A stretch of DNA of 64,000 nucleotides from Halomonas fontilapidosi (lineage in GTDB: Bacteria > Pseudomonadota > Gammaproteobacteria > Pseudomonadales > Halomonadaceae). The translations under genes and the position numbers were made by a program. The first letter of the stretch is position 1. Each line of letters begins with the position of its first letter. The stretch covers positions 248,001 to 312,000 of the forward strand of contig NZ_JACHXQ010000001.1 of the NCBI RefSeq assembly GCF_014192285.1. Reading direction: 5' to 3'. Below are positions 33,857 to 43,463 of this stretch, piece by piece. The notes beneath the pieces are model-generated. The model was given only the letters and a program-made list of their open reading frames with translations. It made no database searches and had not been told where the DNA came from.

Positions 33857-34852
33857 CTAGTGGCATGCTGCCAGCTGGCGATGCAGCTCGAGGCGGCGCG
33901 CCTCGCTGATGAAGGCGGCGTCGATGGCGGTCTCGGCCAACTGGATGAAGATCTCCTTCGACCAGCCGAAGGCCTCGTGACATGCTGTGAAGTTGGCCAG
34001 CATGCCGCCGCCGAAGTAGGCCGGGTCATCGGAGTTGAGGGTCAGACGCAGGCCGGCGTCGAGCAGTTGCGGCAGGGGGTGATCGGTCATGCGCTCGACG
34101 ACCCGCAAGCGGACGTTGGAGAGCGGACAGACGGTGAGCACCACACCCTCGTCACGCAGCCGGGCGACCAGGTCCGGATCTTCCAGGCAGCGCACACCGT
34201 GGTCGATACGCGATACGTCCAGCAGGTCCAGAGCCTCACGGATATACGCGGGCGGTCCCTCTTCGCCGGCATGGGCCACCCGCGCAATACCCAGCTGCCG
34301 CGCCCGCTCGAACACCTCGACGAACTTCGCCGGGGGATTGCCGCGCTCGGCGCTGTCCAGTCCCACGGCATCCAGCATTTCCCAGTAGGGCGCCGCACTC
34401 TCCATCACCGCTATCGCCTCCTCGGCCGGGCGGTCGCGCAGAAAGGCCATGATCAGTGCCGTTGACATGCCCAGCTCGCGCTGAGCCCGGCGTCGCGCCA
34501 GGGAAAGCCCCTCCATCACCACCGGCAACTCGACGCCGCGTGCCAGGTGAGCCTGGGGATCGACGTGCATCTCGACATGCACGACGCCCTCGTCGCTGGC
34601 GCGACGGAAGTAGTCCATGGCCAGGTCGTGGAAGTCCTCGGCGGTGCGCAGCACGCTCATGCCCTGGAAGTAGAGATCGAGGAAGGACTGCAGGTCGGTA
34701 AAATCATAGGCTGATCGGACCTCCTCCACCGAGGCGTAGGGCAGGCTGACGCCGTTGCGCTCGGCCAGGGCGAACATCAGCTCGGGCTCCAGCGAACCCT
34801 CGATGTGCAGATGGAGTTCCGCCTTGGGCAGGCGCTTGAGAAAATCATGCAT
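33857..34852 (-). CDS. Adenine/adenosine deaminase
   Basis: A 331-aa metal-dependent deaminase. Seen: AELHLHIEGSLEPE with the zinc-binding HxH, VAHAGEEGPP, IDHGVRCLEDPDL, the segment VCPLSNVRLRVV and LTLNSDDPAYFGGG. The last two motifs are like those of bacterial and fungal adenine deaminases (for example Pseudomonas PA0148) more than classic adenosine deaminase, so adenine to hypoxanthine is the likelier reaction. The start at 34852 has GAGGTG 5 nt upstream. It stands 28 bp after cydC on the same strand and could be transcribed with the cyd genes. Its product could feed the xanthine dehydrogenase encoded upstream in the window. Confidence 0.9.
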   Translation of the reverse strand: MHDFLKRLPKAELHLHIEGSLEPELMFALAERNGVSLPYASVEEVRSAYDFTDLQSFLDLYFQGMSVLRTAEDFHDLAMDYFRRASDEGVVHVEMHVDPQAHLARGVELPVVMEGLSLARRRAQRELGMSTALIMAFLRDRPAEEAIAVMESAAPYWEMLDAVGLDSAERGNPPAKFVEVFERARQLGIARVAHAGEEGPPAYIREALDLLDVSRIDHGVRCLEDPDLVARLRDEGVVLTVCPLSNVRLRVVERMTDHPLPQLLDAGLRLTLNSDDPAYFGGGMLANFTACHEAFGWSKEIFIQLAETAIDAAFISEARRLELHRQLAACH

Positions 34853-34880
34853 GGCACACCTCAACCGGATCGTCATGGGC

Positions 34881-36617
34881 TCATCCTGCGACATCCTGAC
34901 CGTTCGTGCAAAGTCGCCCGTCCTGCAGGGTCAGACGGCGATCGATGCCGGGCGGGTCGACGGCATCACCAAGCTGATGGACAAGATAGATAACGGTGCG
35001 CCCCGCCAGCCACGAATCGAGACGGGTGGCGAGCTGTTTGGCGGTCTCGATGTCGAGCCCGGCGAAGGGCTCGTCGAGTATCACCAAGTCCGGTTCGCGC
35101 AGCAGCAGCCGGGCCAGGGCCATGCGCCGGGCCTGGCCCCCGGACAGCTGCCGGCCACCCTCGCCCACCCGGGTCTCGAGCCCGCGGGGCAGCGCCTCGG
35201 CCCATTCGTCGAGCGCCACCATTGCCAGTACTCGCCAAAGCTGGGCCTCGCTCGCCTTGGGGTCACCCAGGCGCAGGTTGGCCGCCAGGGAGTCATCAAA
35301 CAGGTCGCTCTGCTGAGTCAGCAGGGCCAGGCGGGACGTCAACGCCGCCTCCGGCCACGCTTCCACCGCCACGCCCCCCAGGCGAACCCCGCCCGCCGCG
35401 GGCCTGAGCTGTCGTGTCAGCAGCCCGGCGACGCTGGACTTGCCCGCCCCCGATGCCCCACAGAGGGCCAACCGCTCAGCGGGCCTTACTTCAAGGTTGA
35501 CCTCGGCCAGGGCCGGCACCAGGGCGTCCGCATGGATTAGGGTGACATCCGTAAGGGCCACCGAGAGAGCCCCCACGGGCGGCCGGCCGGAAAAGCTCGC
35601 CGTGGCCGGACGCTGCTGCTGGGCTTCCAGCGCGTTGAGTCGCTCGGCGGCGCCCCGCGTGGCGCCCAGCCAGGTAAAGGCGGCCGGCAACGGGGCCAGC
35701 GCCTCGCTGATGCCCAGCACCGCCAGCGGCATCATCACCATCAGCGGTCCGGACAGCAGCCCGGCATGCCAGGCCTCGGCCGCCAGCCACAGGGCCAGGA
35801 GCATCGCCAGGCCAACGACCAGCGCCGCCAGGGCATTGCCCAGCGCCACCTGCTTTCCCAGCCGACGCTGATCCCGGTAGAGCCGCGCTTCGATGACGGC
35901 CAATCGGGCGCGGTGATCCGCCAGACTGCCATACGCCTCCAGCTCCGCCAGGCCCTGGAGCTGCTCGATGAGCCGCCCCCTGAGCCCCTCCAGATCCCCC
36001 ACCTGCCGGTAGCTGGCGGCCATGCCCCGCCGCGCCTGGCCCACCGTCAACCCGAGCCAGCCCAGCACCAGCAACGCTCCCGTCGGCAAGGCCACCCGCG
36101 GCGCCCACAGGGCCAGGAAGCCGCTCAAGGCGAGGATCGCCAGCAGTGCCACCAGCGCCGGCGCCAGCAGGCGCAGGTAGAGGCTGTCCAGGGTATCGAT
36201 ATCCGCCGTCAGTCGGTTGAGCCAGTCGCTGGCACGCCGGCGTGACAGGGCATGGGCATCGAGGCCGGAAAGCACGGCAAACATCCGCGCACGCAGATCG
36301 GCGAGCAGCCGCAGCACGGTATCGTGGTTGTAGAGGCGCTCCACATAGCGCGACACCGTGCGGGTCACCGCGAAGAAGCGGATCCCGCCCCCGGGGACAT
36401 AGACATCCAGGCTCGCGGCGATGCCCGCCGCCAGCAGCATCCCGGTCAGCGCCGTGGCGGTGATGAACCAGCCCGAGAGCGCCAGCAGGCCGATCGCCGA
36501 CGCCAGGGTCAGCGCCATCAGCAGGGCGCCCAGGATAAGCCGGTGGCGACGCTCTCCGAGCAGGGAAAGCCAGGGGCGCAGGGCGCGCCAAAGCGAGGCG
36601 TCACGCCCAGGCATCAT
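34881..36617 (-). CDS. cydC: Glutathione/cysteine ABC exporter subunit CydC
   Basis: A 578-aa half-transporter with six membrane helices and a C-terminal ATPase (Walker A CGASGAGKSS, signature LSGGQARRMALARLL, Walker B LVILDEPFAGLD). With CydD it exports thiols or, in recent proposals, handles haem, and is needed to assemble cytochrome bd. The start overlaps the cydD stop by 4 bp. Order cydA-cydB-cydD-cydC fits an assembly operon. The residues of the ATPase core look intact. Confidence 0.93.
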   Translation of the reverse strand: MMPGRDASLWRALRPWLSLLGERRHRLILGALLMALTLASAIGLLALSGWFITATALTGMLLAAGIAASLDVYVPGGGIRFFAVTRTVSRYVERLYNHDTVLRLLADLRARMFAVLSGLDAHALSRRRASDWLNRLTADIDTLDSLYLRLLAPALVALLAILALSGFLALWAPRVALPTGALLVLGWLGLTVGQARRGMAASYRQVGDLEGLRGRLIEQLQGLAELEAYGSLADHRARLAVIEARLYRDQRRLGKQVALGNALAALVVGLAMLLALWLAAEAWHAGLLSGPLMVMMPLAVLGISEALAPLPAAFTWLGATRGAAERLNALEAQQQRPATASFSGRPPVGALSVALTDVTLIHADALVPALAEVNLEVRPAERLALCGASGAGKSSVAGLLTRQLRPAAGGVRLGGVAVEAWPEAALTSRLALLTQQSDLFDDSLAANLRLGDPKASEAQLWRVLAMVALDEWAEALPRGLETRVGEGGRQLSGGQARRMALARLLLREPDLVILDEPFAGLDIETAKQLATRLDSWLAGRTVIYLVHQLGDAVDPPGIDRRLTLQDGRLCTNGQDVAG

Positions 36618-38302
36618 GGCCCACCCCCCTTCACCGTTGCCTGGGCTTCGAGCGCCAGGCGCCGCCCGGCCAGGGCCATCACGGCGGGATGATGGGTCGC
36701 GATGACCAGCGCCCGCCCCTCCTCGGCCAGCGCCTGCAGCGCCTCGATGAGATAGCCCTCGGTCTCGGCGTCCAGGCTGGCCGTGGGCTCGTCGAGCAGC
36801 ACCAGCGACGCCCCAGAAAGGAAGACCCTGGCCAACGCCAGCCGCTGCGCTTGCCCCCCGGAGAGGCCGGCGCCACGCTCGCCGAGAGGCGTATCGAGGC
36901 CCTGCGAAAGCGCCGAAACAAGCTCGCCGAGGCCGGCCCGGGCCAGTGCCTCGCGCATGTCATCCCTGCTGGCATCAGGCGCTGCCAGGCGCAGATTGTC
37001 CGCCAGGCTGCCCTGAATCAGCAGCGGACGCTGGTCCATCCAGGCGAGGCTGAGCCCCTCGACCCTGCGGATGCTGCCGTCGGCGGGCGCGACGAAGCCC
37101 GCCAGCAGCTGCAGGAGACTGGACTTGCCGACGCCCGACGGCCCGGTGACCGCCACCACGTCGCCCGCAGCCAGCGTCAAGTCAACCGGCCCCAGCACAC
37201 GGCCACGCCCCGCATAGGTTACGCTGACGGCCTCGAGCTCGATCAGCGCATCACACGAGGGCGGTGGGACGGCGGCACCCGGCAGGCGCCCGGCATCCGG
37301 GGTCTCGTTGAGCAGGGCCACCAGCCCCTCGGCCGCGCCCAGCGCCGCTGCCCGGTCGTGATAATGCTGAGAGAGGCTGCGCAACGGCTGGAAGAACTCC
37401 GGTGCCAGCAGCAGCACCAGCAGGCCGCTGAACAGGGTCAGCTCGTCGGCGGGGCCATACTCGATGTAGCCCAGCAGACCGAAGCCCACGTAGATCGCCA
37501 CCACGGCAATCGCCACCGAGGCGAAGAACTCCAGCACCGCCGAGGAGAGAAAGGCCAGGCGCAGGGTGCGCATGCTGCGTTGCCGATAGTCATCGGCGGC
37601 AGCATGCACCTCGTGGGTGGCGTGAGACGTGCGACCGAACAGCTGGAGCGTGGTGATGCCTCGCACGCGGTCGATGAAGTGCCCCGAGAGCCGAGCCACC
37701 GCCGCGAACTGCTCGCGGTTGAGCCGCTCGGCGCCCATCCCTACCAGGGCCATGAACAGCGGAATCAACGGAGCCGACACCAGCAGGAACGTGGCCGCCA
37801 GCCAGTCCAGCAACAGCACCACCAGCAGGATCGGCAGCGGCACCAGCACCGCCAGCCAAAGCTGCGGCTGAAAGCGAGCGAAGTAGCCATCCAGCGCCTC
37901 GACCTGCTCCACCAGCTGGCTGGCTAGCGACGCACTGTGCCGCGACGTCAGCTTGACCGGCCCCAGGCGCGCCAGGTGATCAAGCAGTGAGCGTCGCGCG
38001 CGCTGGCGAATGCGCAGGCTCGCCGCCTGCGCCAGGGTTTCCTGGAGATAGAGCATCAGGGCGCGCAGCGCCAGCAGAACCAGCAGTCCCGCCATCAGCG
38101 GCACAAGCTCAGCTAGCGACGCCTGCTCGACAAGCAGGCGGCTGATGAACCGGGCCAGCAACACCAGCTGCGCGATGGTCAGCAGACCCACCGAGGTGCC
38201 GGCCAGGATGGCAAGACGCAGCCGCCGGCGTTCGCCGGCGGCCAGGTCGATCAGATAGCGGCGTGCCGTCAGCGCGTCTGACGCCGCGTCGGGGACTTCC
38301 AT
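36614..38302 (-). CDS. cydD: Glutathione/cysteine ABC exporter subunit CydD
   Basis: A 562-aa half-transporter, partner of CydC. It has six membrane helices (first ones near residues 30-55 and 60-85) and an ATPase with GPSGVGKSS, LSGGQAQRLALARVF and LVLLDEPTASLD. It begins 4 bp after the cydB stop, so it is translated right behind the oxidase subunits. No small CydX-type gene fits in the gap. Confidence 0.93.
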   Translation of the reverse strand: MEVPDAASDALTARRYLIDLAAGERRRLRLAILAGTSVGLLTIAQLVLLARFISRLLVEQASLAELVPLMAGLLVLLALRALMLYLQETLAQAASLRIRQRARRSLLDHLARLGPVKLTSRHSASLASQLVEQVEALDGYFARFQPQLWLAVLVPLPILLVVLLLDWLAATFLLVSAPLIPLFMALVGMGAERLNREQFAAVARLSGHFIDRVRGITTLQLFGRTSHATHEVHAAADDYRQRSMRTLRLAFLSSAVLEFFASVAIAVVAIYVGFGLLGYIEYGPADELTLFSGLLVLLLAPEFFQPLRSLSQHYHDRAAALGAAEGLVALLNETPDAGRLPGAAVPPPSCDALIELEAVSVTYAGRGRVLGPVDLTLAAGDVVAVTGPSGVGKSSLLQLLAGFVAPADGSIRRVEGLSLAWMDQRPLLIQGSLADNLRLAAPDASRDDMREALARAGLGELVSALSQGLDTPLGERGAGLSGGQAQRLALARVFLSGASLVLLDEPTASLDAETEGYLIEALQALAEEGRALVIATHHPAVMALAGRRLALEAQATVKGGGP

Positions 38303-38306
38303 CGCC

Positions 38307-39308
38307 TCAGTGGTATCCCTCGCCGGGCCGCACCTTGCCGCGGAACACCCAGTAGGTCCAGGCGGTGTACACCAGCACGATGGGAATCACGAACAGCACT
38401 CCGATCAGCAGGAAGAGCTGCGAGCCAGGATCCGAGGCGGCATCCCAGATCGTATAGTCGGGCGGCACGATCACCGGCCACTTGCTCACCAGCAGCCCCA
38501 GGTACGTGAAGACGAACAGGCCCAGGGTAGCGATGAAGGGCTGCCCCTCGCGGCGCTGGTGGACGGCTCGCCACAGCAGCGCCGCACAGGCCAGCGCCAG
38601 CACCGGGAAGACCCAGATCAGGTGCAGATGGCCAAACCAGCGCTCGCGAACCTCGGCATCGACGAACGGGGTCCAGACGCTGATGATGGCGAAAACGGCC
38701 AGCACCGCCAACAGCAGGCGCGGTGCCACACGGTAGGCCCAGGCCTGCACCGCTCCTTCGGTCTTCATGATCAGCCAGGTGGCACCGAGCAGCGCATAGC
38801 CCGCCATCAGCCCCAGGCCGGTGAGCACACTGAAGGGCGTCAGCCAGTCAAGCGGTCCGCCCACATAGACGAAGTCCTCGACGGCGAAGCCCTGGATGTA
38901 AGCCCCCACCACCACGCCTTGGGCGAAGGACGCCACGGCGGACCCCCAGCAAAAGGCACGGTTCCACCAGCGCCGGTTGCGATGCGACTTGAAGCGGAAC
39001 TCGAAGGCGATGCCGCGGAAGATCAGCCCGGCCAGCATCAGGAAGACGCCGATGTAGAGCGCTGGCAGGAACACCGAATAGACCAACGGGAAGGCCCCCA
39101 ACAGGCCGGCCCCACCCAGCACCAGCCAGGTCTCGTTGCCGTCCCATACCGGTGCCACCGAGTTCATCATCAGGTCACGGGATTCCTCGTCCGGGGCGAA
39201 CGGGAAGAGAATGCCCACGCCCAGGTCGAAGCCATCCATCAGCACGTACATGATCACCCCGAAACCGATGATCAGGGCCCAGATCAGCGTCAGATCGAAC
39301 ATTGCCAT
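38307..39308 (-). CDS. cydB: Cytochrome bd-type (CIO) oxidase subunit II
   Basis: A 333-aa membrane protein, the second core subunit of a cytochrome bd quinol oxidase. Characteristic segments are MYVLMDGFDLGVGILFPF near the N-terminus, VWDGNETWLVLGGAGLLGAFP and GIAFEFRFK. About eight or nine membrane helices are predicted. It starts 3 bp after the cydA stop. The length is shorter than E. coli CydB (379) and like that of CIO-type CioB. Confidence 0.93.
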   Translation of the reverse strand: MAMFDLTLIWALIIGFGVIMYVLMDGFDLGVGILFPFAPDEESRDLMMNSVAPVWDGNETWLVLGGAGLLGAFPLVYSVFLPALYIGVFLMLAGLIFRGIAFEFRFKSHRNRRWWNRAFCWGSAVASFAQGVVVGAYIQGFAVEDFVYVGGPLDWLTPFSVLTGLGLMAGYALLGATWLIMKTEGAVQAWAYRVAPRLLLAVLAVFAIISVWTPFVDAEVRERWFGHLHLIWVFPVLALACAALLWRAVHQRREGQPFIATLGLFVFTYLGLLVSKWPVIVPPDYTIWDAASDPGSQLFLLIGVLFVIPIVLVYTAWTYWVFRGKVRPGEGYH

Positions 39309-39311
39309 GGC

Positions 39312-40721
39312 TCAGCTCCTTCCCGGTTGGCGAGAGGCGTCATCGAAGGGCACATGCGCGGCCGAGAGCGGACGCTTGGGGCGTTCGACCTCATGGTCAT
39401 GGGGCGCGTCGGGCAGCATGCCCTGACGCACCACCCGCGTCAGGTAATAGACGCCGGCCCAGAACACCACCGCATAGACGCCGATGTAGCCGATCAGGGT
39501 AAACAAGGCCATGCCGCCGGTGAGCGACGGCGTCAGCCCCTCGGCATGGGTCATCATGCCGTAGACCAGCCACGGCGCACGGCCGGTTTCGGTGACGAAC
39601 CAACCCGCGAGCACCGCAATGAAGGGCGTCACCGTCATCACCCGCATCAGCTGCAGGAAGCCGCGATGCTCATAGAGCCGCCCACCGCGGCGCAGCCAGA
39701 GCCCTGCCAGGGAAACGGCGATCATGGCAAGGCCGATGCCCACCATCACCCGGAAGGACCAGAACACCAGCCAGACCGGCGGTTGCTCCTCGGGCGGCAC
39801 CTCGCTGACCCCGGGCACCTCGCCGTCGGCGTGGTGGGTGAGGATCAGGCTGGCAAGGTTCGGAATACCGACCTCGAAGCGATTCTCCTGAGCCTCCTGG
39901 TCAGGCAAGGCGAAGAGCAGCAGCGGCACGTTGCTGCTGCGTTCCCAGTTGCCTTCCATGGCGGCCACCTTGGTCGGCTGGTGCTCCAGGGTGTTGAGAC
40001 CGTGGAAGTCCCCCAGCACGGCCTGGGCAGGCGTCAGCACCAGCAGCAGCCACAGGCACATGGAGAGGGCCTTGCGATTGGCCTCGACGTCGCGGCGGAT
40101 GAGCAGGTACCAGGCGCTGACCCCGGCCACCACGAAGCCGCCCGTCAGGAAGGAGGCCAGCACCATGTGCCAGAAGCGATACCAGAAGGAGGGATTGAAG
40201 ATCGCCTCGCTCCAGTCGGTGACGTGGAAGCGACCATCGATCAACTCGACGCCGGCCGGGGTCTGCATCCAGCTATTGGCCGAGAGAATCCAGAACGAGG
40301 AAATGAAGGTCCCGGTGGCCACCATGATGGCGGCGAAGAGATGCACCCCCTGGGGAACCTTGCCACGCCCGAACAGCAGCACCCCGAGGAAGGCCGCTTC
40401 GAGGAAGAAGGCCGTGACCACCTCGTAGCTCAGCACCGGGCCGAGGAAGTTCGATGCGGCGTGCGAGAAGTTGCTCCAGTTGGTGCCGAACTGGAAGGAC
40501 ATGACAATGCCCGATACCACGCCCATGCCGAACACCACGGCAAAGACCTTGGTCCAGAACAGCGCCAGGCGGTCCCAGGCCGGGTTCTCGGTCTTGAAGA
40601 AAAGGCCGTTGAGCAGGGCGATATAGGAGGCCAGACCGATGGTAAACACCGGAAAGATGGCGTGAAAGGCGACCACGAAGGCGAACTGCAGTCGCGACAG
40701 CAGCAGGGGATCCAGTTCCAT
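39312..40721 (-). CDS. cydA: Cytochrome bd-type (CIO) oxidase subunit I
   Basis: A 469-aa membrane subunit that oxidises quinol and binds the haems of cytochrome bd. Haem-ligand regions are visible: RLQFAFVVAFHAIFPV with the His near residue 20, and FWHMVLASFL with the His near 190. The Q-loop is short, as in cyanide-insensitive CIO oxidases. The conserved Q-loop motif usually written GRQPW reads TETGRAPW here. It heads the cydABDC operon. The 296 bp upstream, shared with the divergently placed end of the caxA gene, hold no gene; I saw no clear FNR/ANR box. Confidence 0.93.
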   Translation of the reverse strand: MELDPLLLSRLQFAFVVAFHAIFPVFTIGLASYIALLNGLFFKTENPAWDRLALFWTKVFAVVFGMGVVSGIVMSFQFGTNWSNFSHAASNFLGPVLSYEVVTAFFLEAAFLGVLLFGRGKVPQGVHLFAAIMVATGTFISSFWILSANSWMQTPAGVELIDGRFHVTDWSEAIFNPSFWYRFWHMVLASFLTGGFVVAGVSAWYLLIRRDVEANRKALSMCLWLLLVLTPAQAVLGDFHGLNTLEHQPTKVAAMEGNWERSSNVPLLLFALPDQEAQENRFEVGIPNLASLILTHHADGEVPGVSEVPPEEQPPVWLVFWSFRVMVGIGLAMIAVSLAGLWLRRGGRLYEHRGFLQLMRVMTVTPFIAVLAGWFVTETGRAPWLVYGMMTHAEGLTPSLTGGMALFTLIGYIGVYAVVFWAGVYYLTRVVRQGMLPDAPHDHEVERPKRPLSAAHVPFDDASRQPGRS

Positions 40722-41017
40722 AACGCACTCCTGATGGCGGCGGAGGCATGGCTCCGCGGAACAGCGTCGTCAAGGGATGCGCTCGGCACTCGTCGGTGCT
40801 CTTGTGCTTGGGGCAGCCATGCTCATGGCGCCTTGCCGCATTTCTCCTCACCCATGCCCAGCCTAGACCAGTCTGATGGCAATGCCGTCGTGATGTTTCA
40901 TAACGTCAGGCCAAATCGATCTACTCCGGGCACGGTTTCCATCTTGCATCCGGGAGATGACCAAGGCCACCTCGTGCGCTGTGTCGCAGTGTCGCAGCGC
41001 CATGAGCGGACGCGCGC

Positions 41018-42004
41018 TCAGCCGCCCATGCCGGCCCGCACGACCATGCTCACCATATAGGTGGTATAGCCCAGGAACATCGCCAAAAGCGCTGCCCCCT
41101 CGACCCGGTTGATGCGACCCTCGCGGCCCCGCCAGCCCATGGCAAAGACCGCCATCATCACCGTCATGGCCATCATCAGGCTCCAGTCACGCAGCAGCAC
41201 CTCGCGACCCGCCTCGATCGGCGCGATCACCGCGGCCAGACCCACCACGCCCAGGGTGTTGAAGAGATTGGAGCCCACCACGTTGCCCAGCACCAGGTCG
41301 TGCTCGCGGCGCCGCAGGGCACTGATCGAGGAAGCCAGCTCCGGCAACGACGTCCCCACCGCCACCACCGTCAAGCCGATGACCAGGTCGCTGACGCCAA
41401 AGCTCTGGGCAATGGCTACCGCGCCCCACACCAGAAGGCGTGAACTCACCACCAGCAACACCAGGCCAATACCCGTCCAGACGAGGCCCGCCTTGAGCGA
41501 CATCGCATGAATGGCCAGACTCTCCTCGGTATCGCTGGAAAGGGGATCACTGCCGTTGCGGAGTGCCATGTAGATGGAGCCGCCAATGAAGACGGCCAGC
41601 AGCCCCAGCAGCAGCAGCGCCTCGAGGCGACTGACCACCCCGCCCCAGAGCAGCAGCGCGGAGAGCAGCGTGACGCCGCCCAGCACCGGCAACTCGCGAC
41701 GCACGACCCCGGAGTTCACCGCCAGTGGTGAGATGAGTGCCACCAGCCCCAGGATCAGGCCCATATTGGCAATGTTGGAGCCATAGGCATTGCCCAGTGC
41801 CAGGCCGGGGTTGCCCTGCCCGGCGGCCAGGGCGGAGACCACCAGCTCCGGCGCCGAGGTGCCGAAACCGATGACCAGCATGCCGATCAGCAGCGGTGAA
41901 AGCCCTAGCCGAGCGGACGTTGCCGCGGCCCCATCAACGAAGCGCTCGGCGCTCCACACCAGCAGGACAAGGCCTGCCAGAACCGCCAAGGCGGGAAGTA
42001 ACAT
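41018..42004 (-). CDS. Calcium/sodium antiporter (CaxA/YrbG family)
   Basis: A 328-aa K+-independent Na+/Ca2+ exchanger-type membrane protein with ten predicted helices in two inverted halves. Both alpha repeats are complete: GFGTSAPELVVS with GNAYGSNIANMGLI, and AVGTSLPELASSI with GNVVGSNLFNTLGVVG. It exchanges Ca2+ for Na+ or H+ across the inner membrane. It is divergent from the pqi operon, sharing 109 bp of upstream sequence. Confidence 0.93.
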   Translation of the reverse strand: MLLPALAVLAGLVLLVWSAERFVDGAAATSARLGLSPLLIGMLVIGFGTSAPELVVSALAAGQGNPGLALGNAYGSNIANMGLILGLVALISPLAVNSGVVRRELPVLGGVTLLSALLLWGGVVSRLEALLLLGLLAVFIGGSIYMALRNGSDPLSSDTEESLAIHAMSLKAGLVWTGIGLVLLVVSSRLLVWGAVAIAQSFGVSDLVIGLTVVAVGTSLPELASSISALRRREHDLVLGNVVGSNLFNTLGVVGLAAVIAPIEAGREVLLRDWSLMMAMTVMMAVFAMGWRGREGRINRVEGAALLAMFLGYTTYMVSMVVRAGMGG

Positions 42005-42113
42005 GTCGTTTCCTCGGGAATATTCAGGACCGCATGCTTGTATATGGTGTCGCTTTCGTCAACGTGCCACACTGACTTTTCGCCATGTTTCGGCTCGAGG
42101 AGACCCCATCGCG

Positions 42114-43463
42114 GTGCCCAGGCTCACCATTCGCGCCCCCACCCTGCCTCGGGGAGAACCCTTGGTGGATCGCTTGCCACCGGAGACGCGTACCTCACGC
42201 CGACGGCTGCGAGCCTGTCATGAGTGCGACTGGCTGGTAGCGCTGCCGCCGCTGCACGCCGGAGAGAAGGCCGAATGTCCGCGCTGCGGTCATACCCTGG
42301 CCAGCCGCCATCACCGGCCGGCGCAGCGCAGCATGGCGCTGGCCGTAGCCGCCCTGGTGGCCATGGCACTGGCGGTCTCCTTCCCGTTCGTCAGCTTCAC
42401 CGTCAGCGGTATCGGCAACCGCATCGAGCTTTCCCAGACCGCCACCACCCTGATCGGCTTCGACCAGCCGCTGGTGGCCATCGCCGTCCTGCTGACCATC
42501 GCCGTGCTGCCCGCCGTCTACCTGGCCGGGGTGATCTGGCTGCAACTCGGCCTGCTGCGCCAGGAACCGCTGCCGGCCAGCCGCAGCATCGCCCGTTCAC
42601 TATCCCACCTTCACCCCTGGATGATGGCCGACGTCTTTATAGTCGGAGCCCTGGTGAGCCTGATCAAGGTCGCCGGCATGGCTCAGATCGAGCTGGGTAT
42701 CGCCTTCTGGGCCTTCTGTGCCTTCGCCCTGCTGCTGCTGTTCACCACCCAGTCACTGGACGCCGACTGGATGTGGTTTTCGCTGGCCGGCGAACCCCTC
42801 GCCCCGGAAGGAGCCCGCACCGGCGCGCCCGCCGCGCCCCAGGGGCTGGCCGGGTGCGCCACCTGCGGGCTGGTCAACCGCCTGGACGGCGACGGCCACG
42901 GTCGCTGCCGACGCTGCAGCGAGCCCCTGCATGCCCGCCTGCCTCACAGCCTGCAGCGCACCTGGGCGCTGCTCGCTGCCGCCGCGGTGATGTACCTGCC
43001 AGCCAACCTCTATCCGATCATGACCACCACCAGCCTGGGCGATGCCAGCCCCTCCACCATCATCGGCGGGGTCGTGGAGCTGATCCAGATGGGCTCCTGG
43101 CCGATCGCGGTGGTGATCTTCGTGGCCAGCGTGATCGTCCCGGTGGGCAAGCTGGTCGCCCTGGCGTGGCTGTGCCTGGTGGCCAAGCGCAGCGATGAGC
43201 TCAGCGCCGTGACCCGAACCCGTCTCTACCGCCTGACTGAATTCATCGGCCGCTGGTCGATGGTCGATGTCTTCGTGGTGGCCATCCTGGTGGCCTTGAT
43301 CCGCGCCGGCGCGCTGATGTCGATCACCCCGGGACCCGCCGCCCTGGCCTTCGGCGCCGTGGTGGTCAGCACCATGCTCGCCGCCATGACCTTCGACCCG
43401 AGACTGCTCTGGGACCCACCCCTGCCACGTGAGTCACACTCCGCACAAGGAAGCCCGCGATGA
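42114..43463 (+). CDS. pqiA: Paraquat-inducible membrane protein PqiA
   Basis: A 449-aa inner-membrane protein with two repeats of a zinc-ribbon plus four helices. Zinc ligands are CHECDW...CPRCG (about residues 36-62) and CATCG...CRRCS (about 247-269). PqiA works with PqiB and PqiC in lipid transport between the inner and outer membranes. The GTG at 42114 was chosen because GAGGAG lies about 10 nt upstream and the protein fits from there; the frame is open far upstream without homology. The stop overlaps pqiB by 4 bp. Confidence 0.9.
   Translation: MPRLTIRAPTLPRGEPLVDRLPPETRTSRRRLRACHECDWLVALPPLHAGEKAECPRCGHTLASRHHRPAQRSMALAVAALVAMALAVSFPFVSFTVSGIGNRIELSQTATTLIGFDQPLVAIAVLLTIAVLPAVYLAGVIWLQLGLLRQEPLPASRSIARSLSHLHPWMMADVFIVGALVSLIKVAGMAQIELGIAFWAFCAFALLLLFTTQSLDADWMWFSLAGEPLAPEGARTGAPAAPQGLAGCATCGLVNRLDGDGHGRCRRCSEPLHARLPHSLQRTWALLAAAAVMYLPANLYPIMTTTSLGDASPSTIIGGVVELIQMGSWPIAVVIFVASVIVPVGKLVALAWLCLVAKRSDELSAVTRTRLYRLTEFIGRWSMVDVFVVAILVALIRAGALMSITPGPAALAFGAVVVSTMLAAMTFDPRLLWDPPLPRESHSAQGSPR

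Noticed and set aside
38303..38306. Small CydX-type subunit gene after cydB
   Set aside because: The cydD start follows the cydB stop within 4 bp, so there is no room for it there.
40722..41017. FNR/ANR box in front of cydABDC
   Set aside because: I looked for a TTGAT-N4-ATCAA type site on both strands in this 296-bp region and found none close enough to report.
38310..41060. 916-aa plus-strand frame over cydAB
   Set aside because: A very long frame, but the His/Gln/Glu-rich product is typical of antisense to hydrophobic membrane genes, and both cyd genes are unmistakable.
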